Positions 26,908 to 33,987 of a DNA stretch of 64,000 bases are shown here, piece after piece. The stretch is from Cyclobacteriaceae bacterium (GTDB taxonomy: Bacteria; Bacteroidota; Bacteroidia; Cytophagales; Cyclobacteriaceae), in the NCBI GenBank assembly GCA_019638255.1, contig JAHBUD010000003.1, forward strand, positions 181,047-245,046, read 5' to 3'. Position 1 is the first letter of the stretch. Each line of letters starts with the position of its first letter. The notes below the pieces were generated by a model. It made no database searches. It saw only the letters and a list, made by a program, of their open reading frames with translations, and was not told where the DNA came from. The position numbers and the translations under genes were made by a program.

Positions 26908-28353
26908 ATGCCTAAGCTCATCATTGTCGAGAACCCCGAACGTTGGCAGTTTAAACTGGACGATGTTGAAATTATTACACCGGCTCAATATATCAATGGA
27001 GAGGTGTATCAGCAGACAAGAGGACTTAAGGTGCTGAACCTTTGTAAATCGTACCAGTACCAGAGTTATGGTTACTATGTATCCTTATTGGCGGAAGCAA
27101 GGCATCATAAGGTGTTACCGGGTGTAGCTACGATTCAGGATTTTCGCTTTCCATCAATTTTACGCGAAGACTCCCAGGATTTTGATAATCTTATTCAGAA
27201 CTCATGTAAGAACAATGCGGAGGATAGGGTTGAGTTTAATATTTATTTTGGCATCACACAGGCCGAACATTTTAATAAACTTGCCCGGCATTTATTTCAG
27301 TATATCCAGGCGCCTTCTTTGCGTGCTGTATTTACCAGGCGTAACAAATGGCTATTGCAGAGCATTAAGCCGTTAAGTATCGGTGAGGTTCCGGAGTCGG
27401 ATCTTTCGCTGCTGCAAAAAGGCCTCGAACAATACCTGCAGCGCAAACGTGAATACCGGCCCGATAAAAAGAAATATGATCTGGCCATCTTGGTTAACCC
27501 CACAGAAGCCAACCCGCCATCGGATGAAAAGGCCATTCAGCGTTTTATCAAAGCGGCTGATCAGGCAGGGTTTTATGCGGAGTTGATTAACAAGAATGAT
27601 CTTGACAAACTTGTTCAATTCGATGCATTGTTTATTCGCGAGTCAACGTATGTTAATCATCACACGTTTAGGTTTGCCAAAAAGGCTCAGTCGTTGGGAT
27701 TAGCAGTCATCGATGATCCTGAATCAATTTTAAAGTGCACAAACAAAGTTTATCTCTTTGAGTTGCTCAATGCCAATAAAATATTAACGCCAAAATCTTT
27801 TGTAATCAGTAAGGAGAATTATAAAAAGTTACCCGAAAAGATGCCGTATCCGTTTATTTTGAAAAAGCCGGATGGAGCATTTAGCAAAGGAGTATTTAAA
27901 ATTTCCTCGGCAGATGAGTTTAAAGAAGTTACTGCCATGATGTTTAAAGATTCTGATTTATTGATTGCGCAGGAATTTCTCCCTACACCATTCGACTGGC
28001 GGGTGGGGGTATTGGATGGGAAACCACTGTACGTGTGTAAGTACTTTATGGCTTCAGAGCATTGGCAGATTGTTAACTGGAATGCCCAAGGTGGTTTACT
28101 GGAAGGAAATGTTGACTGTATCCCGGTTGATCAGGCTCCTGCTGGGTTAATCCGCACCGCGTTAAAGGCCACGGCATTAATTGGCAAAAGTCTGTATGGT
28201 GTTGATATGAAGGAAGTGGATGGTAAATTCTACGTTATTGAAGTTAATGACAACCCGAATATTGACAGTGGCATTGAAGACAAAATTCTGAAAGACAAGT
28301 TGTATTCCACGGTAATGGATGTATTTTTAAATAAGATCAAAGCAGACCGGTAA
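26908..28353 (+). CDS. RimK-like ATP-grasp ligase with RLAN N-terminal domain
   Basis: A 481-residue two-part enzyme. Residues 1-190 match the RLAN domain found before RimK-like ATP-grasp modules (KVLNLCKSYQYQSYGYYVSLLAEAR near residue 40). From about residue 255 comes an ATP-grasp fold: FILKKPDGAFSKGVFKI near residue 312 (ATP-binding Lys and flexible loop), LLIAQEFLPTPFDWRVGVLDG near residue 350 and the Mg-binding YVIEVNDNPNID near residue 448. ATP-grasp ligases join a carboxylate to an amine through an acyl-phosphate; RimK adds Glu residues to protein tails. The substrate here is unknown. The stop overlaps the next ATG by one base (TAATG). Confidence 0.9.
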   Translation: MPKLIIVENPERWQFKLDDVEIITPAQYINGEVYQQTRGLKVLNLCKSYQYQSYGYYVSLLAEARHHKVLPGVATIQDFRFPSILREDSQDFDNLIQNSCKNNAEDRVEFNIYFGITQAEHFNKLARHLFQYIQAPSLRAVFTRRNKWLLQSIKPLSIGEVPESDLSLLQKGLEQYLQRKREYRPDKKKYDLAILVNPTEANPPSDEKAIQRFIKAADQAGFYAELINKNDLDKLVQFDALFIRESTYVNHHTFRFAKKAQSLGLAVIDDPESILKCTNKVYLFELLNANKILTPKSFVISKENYKKLPEKMPYPFILKKPDGAFSKGVFKISSADEFKEVTAMMFKDSDLLIAQEFLPTPFDWRVGVLDGKPLYVCKYFMASEHWQIVNWNAQGGLLEGNVDCIPVDQAPAGLIRTALKATALIGKSLYGVDMKEVDGKFYVIEVNDNPNIDSGIEDKILKDKLYSTVMDVFLNKIKADR

Positions 28354-29594
28354 TGGTTCAACCTCCCCGCATCCATCTTTTTCAAGGCTATGGTATAGAA
28401 CTGGAATACATGATTGTAGATCAGGATACGCTGGCCGTTAAGCCCATAGCCGATGAATTGCTGAAGCATGAGCTGGGCAGCTACGGCAGTGACTTTGAAA
28501 ATGGCATTGTTACCTGGTCGAATGAGTTGGTACTGCATGTGCTTGAATTAAAATCCACCCATCCTGAAAACAACCTTTCGGCACTGGAGCATGCATTTGC
28601 TGATAACGTAAAAAAAATCAATGCTATCCTAAGTGGATGGAAAGCTAAACTGCTTCCTACTGGAGCGCACCCGTTTATGAATCCGCTTCAGGAAACAAAA
28701 TTGTGGCCGCACGAAAGCAACGAAGTTTACGATGTTTATAATAAAATTTTCGATTGCCGTGGCCATGGTTGGTCAAACGTGCAGAGTACGCACCTGAACC
28801 TGCCTTTTTATGACGATGAAGAGTTTGCCCGCCTACATGCTGCGGTGCGCCTGGTGTTGCCCATATTACCAGCCCTTTGTGCCAGCACACCTATTATCGA
28901 GGGGCGACTAACCGGATCGTTGAATACTCGGTTGAAATACTACAAGACCAATCAATCTAAAATACCATCCATAACCGGCCGGGTTATTCCTGAAGCAATC
29001 TTTTCGAAGCGCAATTACCTGAATTCAATTTATGAGCGAATTAAGAGTGACATCGCCCCGCATGATCCTGAAAAAATCCTTAACCCCATTTGGGTGAATT
29101 CGCGTGGTGCCATTCCGCGGTTCGACAGGGGATCTATTGAAATACGCATCATGGATGTGCAGGAATGCCCGGCTGCTGATGTTGCTGTATTAGCGTTGGT
29201 GATAGAGACCATTAGGGCATTGGTTAACGGAAAGTTCATCGACCACGAAGCTCAAATGAAATACAAAACCGATAGACTGGTACATATTTTTGATTTGGGC
29301 ATTGAAAGTGCAGAGGGGGCAATGGTTGCCGATCAGGAGTACCTGAAAGTATTTGATGCCGATATGCCGGTACGGGCAGGTGATCTATGGAAATTTATTC
29401 TTGAAACGCTGATAAGACGAGGAAATTCAGTTTTGGAGCGGTGGCGCCCGGAGCTGAATATTATTCTGTCGGAAGGTTCGCTCGCAACGCGTATGGTAAA
29501 AGCGCTTAACGGTGATACCGGCTCGGCTTCCGTTTACAGAGTTTATCGTCAATTATCGGATTGCTTAGCGCAGAACAAAATGTTTTTACCTTAA
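28353..29594 (+). CDS. Glutamate-cysteine ligase family (GCS2) carboxylate-amine ligase
   Basis: A 413-residue GCS2 (YbdK-like) ligase. The N-terminus has the Mg/Glu-binding GIELEYMIVD near residue 11; STHLNLPF near residue 149 and the FDRGSIEIRIMDVQECPAADVAV segment near residue 258 are the other core motifs. Family members form gamma-glutamyl or similar amide bonds using ATP; YbdK has weak glutamate-cysteine ligase activity. Its start overlaps the ATP-grasp stop (TAATG) and the amidohydrolase-like gene begins 5 bp after its end, so all three are tightly coupled. Whether it makes gamma-Glu-Cys or another conjugate is open. Confidence 0.88.
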   Translation: MVQPPRIHLFQGYGIELEYMIVDQDTLAVKPIADELLKHELGSYGSDFENGIVTWSNELVLHVLELKSTHPENNLSALEHAFADNVKKINAILSGWKAKLLPTGAHPFMNPLQETKLWPHESNEVYDVYNKIFDCRGHGWSNVQSTHLNLPFYDDEEFARLHAAVRLVLPILPALCASTPIIEGRLTGSLNTRLKYYKTNQSKIPSITGRVIPEAIFSKRNYLNSIYERIKSDIAPHDPEKILNPIWVNSRGAIPRFDRGSIEIRIMDVQECPAADVAVLALVIETIRALVNGKFIDHEAQMKYKTDRLVHIFDLGIESAEGAMVADQEYLKVFDADMPVRAGDLWKFILETLIRRGNSVLERWRPELNIILSEGSLATRMVKALNGDTGSASVYRVYRQLSDCLAQNKMFLP

Positions 29595-29599
29595 CAGGA

Positions 29600-30277
29600 A
29601 TGTTCAAGAGCATTCTGATTAGTTGTGAACATGCCGGGAATGCAATTCCGGAAAATCATAAACATTTATTTCAAGGTTTAGATCAGGTGTTAGGATCGCA
29701 TCGTGGGTGGGATCCCGGTGCACTTGATGTTGCAACATTTTTAGCCACAAGGTTAAGTGCACCGCTTTTCAGTATGACGGTCACACGTTTGCTTATTGAA
29801 ATGAACCGATCATTGGATAGCGCATCGCTGTTTTCAGAGATCAGTGGAAATCTTTCAGAAGAAGTAAAGAACGTGCTGATTGCAGAATACTACTTGCCTT
29901 ATCGCAAAGCGCTTGAAGAGGCTTTAGATATTGCCAATAAACCTGTTTTGCATTTGTCTGTTCACTCTTTTACGCCAATCTTAAATGGAATTGAGCGAAC
30001 AGTTGATGTTGGTATTTTGTTCGATCCGGACCGTGAACAAGAAAAGCAGTTTGCTGAATATTTAAAATCAGAACTTGAACAAAGGCTAACTGGCCTATCT
30101 ATTAAGTTTAATGAGCCTTACAGCGGAACCGATGATGGTATTGCTACCTCAATCAGAAAAAAAATCCCAGGCAATGTTTACCTGGGAATTGAATTAGAGC
30201 TTAATCAGAAATATGTTAAAACATCAACCATGGGGTTGATACAGGAAGCCCTGTATGAAATTATTCATTCACGCTAA
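29600..30277 (+). CDS. N-formylglutamate amidohydrolase-like protein
   Basis: A 225-residue FGase-family hydrolase. I start it at ATG 29600, which yields MFKSILISCEHAGNAIPENH with the family's S-C/P-E-H-A-G-N opening; GSHRGWDPGALDVA follows near residue 31 and LHLSVHSFTPI near residue 117, the likely metal-binding residues. Known FGases release formate from N-formylglutamate in histidine breakdown, but no hut genes are nearby. In this operon it more likely hydrolyses an amide made by one of the two ligases. Its last 17 bp overlap a convergent gene. Confidence 0.87.
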   Translation: MFKSILISCEHAGNAIPENHKHLFQGLDQVLGSHRGWDPGALDVATFLATRLSAPLFSMTVTRLLIEMNRSLDSASLFSEISGNLSEEVKNVLIAEYYLPYRKALEEALDIANKPVLHLSVHSFTPILNGIERTVDVGILFDPDREQEKQFAEYLKSELEQRLTGLSIKFNEPYSGTDDGIATSIRKKIPGNVYLGIELELNQKYVKTSTMGLIQEALYEIIHSR

Positions 30278-30677
30278 CTACTGTATTTCCTTTACCTTCG
30301 GTAACATTAAGTTTCAGGGTTGAGCCTTTAACTTTATTATTTAACTCAGCATTTAGTATTAAGAGGTATTGCCCTGCTTTGGCTGTTTCCGCTACACTAA
30401 TAGTAGCGACACTGGTTTCAAACATACCTTCTGCCGGTTCAAACGAAATGGATATTCCTTCCGGAAGGCGGGTTGAATAACCCAGTTTTGCCTTTGATTT
30501 TGTATACGTTTTGGAACGCAAAATTGTAACATTCAATTCAGAAGTGGTTCCGACTTTAACATCCAATGCATTTTTACTGAGTTGAACGGTAAACTCGGTA
30601 CGGGGAGCAGTTTGTGCAAATGATTCTGCTGACAAGGCAACAAGAAACAAGATGACGATTGTGTAAATGGGTTTCAT
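30261..30677 (-). CDS. Small secreted Ig-like protein, function unknown
   Basis: A 138-residue protein with signal peptide (TIVILFLVALSAESFA) and a single beta-sandwich-like mature domain: FTVQLSKNALDVKVGTTSEL, YSTRLPEGISISFEP, GQYLLILNAELNN. The layout resembles bacterial NEW3/Ig-like modules used in cell-surface or periplasmic proteins. Convergent with the FGase-like gene (17-bp overlap). Two direct repeats lie about 110-140 bp upstream of its start, next to the LytTR regulator gene, so that regulator may control it. Confidence 0.65.
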   Translation of the reverse strand: MKPIYTIVILFLVALSAESFAQTAPRTEFTVQLSKNALDVKVGTTSELNVTILRSKTYTKSKAKLGYSTRLPEGISISFEPAEGMFETSVATISVAETAKAGQYLLILNAELNNKVKGSTLKLNVTEGKGNTVVSVNE

Positions 30678-30785
30678 AGCGGTTATTTTTTGGGTTTCTT
30701 AATACAACGCTAATGAAGGTCTAACGGATCAGATTTTTTTGCTGTTGTGGCGATTGGCAGCACTTGTGTCAGGAACAACAAGCGC

Positions 30786-30817
30786 TTGGGGTGAATGTTA
30801 ATGCGTTGGGGTGAATG
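30786..30817. promoter_or_regulatory. Paired direct repeats, candidate LytTR binding site (downstream pair)
   Basis: TTGGGGTGAATG occurs at 30786-30797 and 30806-30817, a 20-bp step. The pair sits between the LytTR regulator gene and the secreted-protein gene, upstream of the latter. LytTR-type DNA-binding domains characteristically bind two direct repeats about two helical turns apart. Confidence 0.6.
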
Positions 30818-30825
30818 GAAACTTT

Positions 30826-31722
30826 TTAGGATAATTCCATCACATTTTTCCATTGGCTGATTTTCTCCAACACCTCTTTTCCTTTTTGGCGTGATACTGG
30901 TATGGCGATATCCGAATCCAGAATTTTTAGTTTATAACCATTGGTATTCCCCGAAACCATGTCGATGGCATTTATATTCACGAGGTACGAACGGTGGCAC
31001 CGCATGGTGAATGAGTTATCCATCTGGCTTTCAATGCTTTTCAGGTTAGCACGCAGCAACTTCTTTTGAATGCCCTCACCATTTTTCCAAACTACCGTGG
31101 AATAATTATCATCGGCCTGTACATACAGCAAATCAGGCAGATTAATAGAAAGGGTTTCACTGGTATCGGAGTGAAGGGTAATGGTGTTGGAATGACTGCT
31201 TTTGGGAACATCTTTCTTCAACGACTGAATTTTTTGAAGTTCTTTATTCGCCTTTAAAGCATCCCTCAGTGTTTCCTGCAACATAATATTGCGCAAAAAC
31301 AGGGTAGTTAACGCAATGGGTATTATGCCCCGTAGTACTACTCGGCTATTCGCTTCGATTATGTTTTCCCAAACCGTTTTTTCAGGGCATATGTAATAAA
31401 TGTCCACCAGTGAAGCGGCAAAACCTATAATTACCAAGTGGCCAATATTGAGGAGGATATACTTTTTTACAGTCCAGCTAACTGGATCGAACCATACCGG
31501 GAAAAACCTGGGCAGCACTATGATGTTAATTGCAAGGCAAAAAAATGTAATGCCTGCAAATAGGAGATATTGAGCCGGAGTAAGGTCGAGGTCATTCCTG
31601 CTTCTGAAGGCAACCATAAAGGCCAATACAAAAAGGGTAATTACTGTTATGAGCCCCAAATTTTTGCGGTCATCGCTGAGGTAAAACGGAAATGGTGTAT
31701 TTAAATTTTCAACCAGTTTCAT
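30826..31722 (-). CDS. Membrane-anchored LytTR family transcriptional regulator
   Basis: A 298-residue protein with four hydrophobic helices in residues about 20-145 and a C-terminal LytTR DNA-binding domain (about 190-290): DLLYVQADDNYSTVVWKNGEG, then MRCHRSYLVNINAID and IPVSRQKGKEVLEKI. There is no receiver domain, so signals are probably sensed through the membrane part instead of by phosphotransfer. Paired direct repeats lie both upstream of its own start and just past its end, suggesting autoregulation plus control of the neighbouring secreted-protein gene. Confidence 0.9.
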   Translation of the reverse strand: MKLVENLNTPFPFYLSDDRKNLGLITVITLFVLAFMVAFRSRNDLDLTPAQYLLFAGITFFCLAINIIVLPRFFPVWFDPVSWTVKKYILLNIGHLVIIGFAASLVDIYYICPEKTVWENIIEANSRVVLRGIIPIALTTLFLRNIMLQETLRDALKANKELQKIQSLKKDVPKSSHSNTITLHSDTSETLSINLPDLLYVQADDNYSTVVWKNGEGIQKKLLRANLKSIESQMDNSFTMRCHRSYLVNINAIDMVSGNTNGYKLKILDSDIAIPVSRQKGKEVLEKISQWKNVMELS

Positions 31723-31825
31723 CGTACTCGAAAAACGGAATTTCTATGCCAAAGTTCGGCAGTTGTGTGCAATACATTGTTAACTAACTATCAACATAAA
31801 CCTGGATAGGCCACCTCATATTGTT

Positions 31826-31858
31826 TTGGGGTGAAAAGTGCTGGTTTTGGGGTAAATG
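31826..31858. promoter_or_regulatory. Paired direct repeats, candidate LytTR binding site (upstream pair)
   Basis: TTGGGGTGAAAA at 31826-31837 and TTGGGGTAAATG at 31847-31858, a 21-bp step, about 105-135 bp before the start of the LytTR gene. The core TTGGGGT(G/A)AA is shared with the pair on the other side of the gene. Confidence 0.6.
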
Positions 31859-31872
31859 GCCCCCAGTGATAT

Positions 31873-32487
31873 TCACCCCTGAAGCTCCTCCTGGAGTGAT
31901 CGGAGCTTATCAATATGGTTGCCATAGAGTTTTTTAAGGTACCAGTCGGTAAGCCGGTAAACCCCAGCCATAAATACTACTGATAGCACAACGAAGGAAA
32001 TGCTAAACAAAGGGCGTTCAAATTTTTCCACAAACCGGTCGAATCCTGATTCCAGCGCACCAAACAAAAGGCCTAAGGCAAAAAATAACGGATACAAAAT
32101 GGCATAGCTCCGTTTATAAAACTTCATATAGGCATCCAGGCGCAGTACCAATTGGTTCAAATTTTCCCTCAGGTTTTCATGCCCAATTTCATATTGATTA
32201 AGGACGATCAGTTTTTTAATGTAATAAAGTGTAAACGACACCAGCAGTACCAGCAGGCTGAGAATTGTCCATAACAAAGCGCCACTTTTTAAGGTTATGC
32301 CGTATACACCAAGACCCAACATACACACAATGGTGAAGCCAAGCTCAAACCACACACTGCGTTTTAATTTATGTATGAGTGTATTGCTGCGCTTGCTCAG
32401 CATGTCAGTAATCTCGGCTTCGTTTTTCGGTTCAAAGCTTGCCTGTTGCTTCCAAATAGATTTTAAATCATTCAGTTCTTCCATCAT
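31873..32487 (-). CDS. Membrane protein coupled to ECF sigma factor (possible anti-sigma role)
   Basis: A 204-residue protein with a cytoplasmic N-terminal 50 residues (ELNDLKSIWKQQ) and about four hydrophobic helices, a long polar loop between pairs, and a charged C-terminus. It starts with TAATG overlap at the sigma-factor stop; a second Met follows at once. The N-terminal LKSxWxxQ motif recurs in Bacteroidota proteins found behind ECF sigma genes. An anti-sigma function is inferred from position only; no zinc anti-sigma motif is visible. Confidence 0.7.
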   Translation of the reverse strand: MMEELNDLKSIWKQQASFEPKNEAEITDMLSKRSNTLIHKLKRSVWFELGFTIVCMLGLGVYGITLKSGALLWTILSLLVLLVSFTLYYIKKLIVLNQYEIGHENLRENLNQLVLRLDAYMKFYKRSYAILYPLFFALGLLFGALESGFDRFVEKFERPLFSISFVVLSVVFMAGVYRLTDWYLKKLYGNHIDKLRSLQEELQG

Positions 32488-32978
32488 TATGGATTCATAA
32501 GTTTCCTAATTTTTTCGCGAATGCGGTTCATCCGAACCCGAACGTTGTTTTGTGTTATGCCAATGGTTTCTGCAATTTCTTCATAGGGTATTTCATCCAG
32601 CGCCATCATTACAATGGCTCGTTCAATTTCTGAAAGTTGCCGGATGCTCCATTGTAGTTTTTGAAGATTTTCCTCCTGATGATCGGTTCCTGAGTCAGAA
32701 ATGTTGAAATGCCGTTCATCAAGATCTTCTGTTTGTAATCCACGTTTTTGTTTGCGTAAACCCGAGATGGCCGTGTTCAGCGCAATGCGATACATCCAGG
32801 TTGTTATTTTCGAATCTCCCCGAAAGGTGTGAAACGACTTCCAAAGTTGCAGTACAACTTCCTGAAACAGATCGTTGCGGGCATCGCGATCGGTTTCGTA
32901 TAAGTTGCATACCTTATGGATAAGCCCCTGGTGTTCATTCACCAGGTTAACAAAAGACTTTTCTTGTTCACTAATCAA
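32487..32978 (-). CDS. RNA polymerase sigma factor, ECF family
   Basis: A 163-residue sigma-70 family factor. Region 2 is visible as RNDLFQEVVLQLWKSFHTFRGDSKITTWMYRIALNTAIS (residues about 34-73), and region 4 as LSEIERAIVMMALDEIPYEEIAETIGITQNNVRVRMNRIREKI (residues about 115-158). The length and lack of region 3 are typical of ECF sigma factors. It is cotranslated with the membrane protein downstream (one-base overlap). Divergent to the HhH gene across a 115-bp spacer. Confidence 0.93.
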   Translation of the reverse strand: MISEQEKSFVNLVNEHQGLIHKVCNLYETDRDARNDLFQEVVLQLWKSFHTFRGDSKITTWMYRIALNTAISGLRKQKRGLQTEDLDERHFNISDSGTDHQEENLQKLQWSIRQLSEIERAIVMMALDEIPYEEIAETIGITQNNVRVRMNRIREKIRKLMNP

Positions 32979-33093
32979 AATAGAGTCTCTTCAGCGTGAT
33001 AAGTCGAAAGTTAGGAAAGATAATTACAGATGCAGAATTAACGAAAGTGAAAGCGTTACTTTTTATTTAGCAACCTAATGCATAGTTTGTACT

Positions 33094-33987
33094 ATGAACT
33101 TTACCCGTTGGATCAGTAATTTCTTTGGCTTTTCCCGAAGCCAATCCAATGGATTTTTGATACTGGTTCCTTCGCTCTTTTTGATAATTTTTTCACTTCC
33201 TGTATATCATTGGTGGCAGAGCAGGCAGTCGCCAGATTTTTCTTATGAACAAGCCCGTCTTGATAGCCTTGCAGCGCGTTGGAATCAGACTGAGATAAAT
33301 AATTTACCGGATGATGAGCAATTACCCATAACGTATTTTCCTTTTGATCCGAATACGGCTACAGCAGATGAGCTTCAGGCACTGGGTTTTTCACCGTGTC
33401 TTTCCAGGCGTTTGGTTAATTATCGTGAAGCAGGGGGAACGTTTAAGATCAAAGCTGATTTGTTGAAACTCTATGGGATGAATTCAAAATTTTTCAACAC
33501 CATTTCGTCATTTATTTTATTGCCTGATAAACTTGAAAAAGCTGAGACCGCTGCACGAACCGAATCTCAACTTGAGCGATCGGAGATTAAATTTGATTTA
33601 AACCGGGCTGATACAACATTGCTGAAAAGCATTTACGGCATTGGTCCCAAGCTTGCTAACCGGATCGTGAATTTTCGTGAATCGTTAGGGGGATTTTTGA
33701 AACATGATCAGCTGTATGAAGTATATGGACTGGATTCAATAGTGATAAACCGGTTAACGATCGCGTCCTTTATTCAACCCGATTTCTATCCCCGAACGCT
33801 GAATTTAAATACCGCAACGGAGCAACAATTGGAAACTCATCCGTACATTTCAAGGCGTATGGCTAAGGCTATTGTAACGTATCGATTTCAGTACGGCAGG
33901 TACCAGTCCATTGATGATCTTTACAAAATCATAACGGTGGATGATGCTATGCTTGCCAAACTAAAACCTTACCTCGAGTTTGACTAA
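33094..33987 (+). CDS. Membrane-anchored protein with three helix-hairpin-helix (ComEA-like) domains
   Basis: A 297-residue protein: one N-terminal hydrophobic helix (residues about 20-40, GFLILVPSLFLIIFSLPVYHW), then three ComEA-type HhH2 domains, each opening with a (D/L)-N-x-A segment: FDPNTATADELQALGF, FDLNRADTTLLKSIYGIGPKLANRIVNFRE and LNLNTATEQQLETHPYISRRMAKAI. HhH domains bind DNA backbone without sequence specificity; ComEA-like proteins take part in DNA uptake. The gene overlaps the helicase gene by 8 bp, which suggests a shared role in DNA handling. A 6-bp inverted repeat covers its start codon. Confidence 0.85.
   Translation: MNFTRWISNFFGFSRSQSNGFLILVPSLFLIIFSLPVYHWWQSRQSPDFSYEQARLDSLAARWNQTEINNLPDDEQLPITYFPFDPNTATADELQALGFSPCLSRRLVNYREAGGTFKIKADLLKLYGMNSKFFNTISSFILLPDKLEKAETAARTESQLERSEIKFDLNRADTTLLKSIYGIGPKLANRIVNFRESLGGFLKHDQLYEVYGLDSIVINRLTIASFIQPDFYPRTLNLNTATEQQLETHPYISRRMAKAIVTYRFQYGRYQSIDDLYKIITVDDAMLAKLKPYLEFD

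Noticed and set aside
29600..30277. Histidine-degradation (hut) locus
   Set aside because: Only the FGase-like gene is present. No hutH, hutU, hutI or hutG companion is nearby, and its operon partners are ligases.
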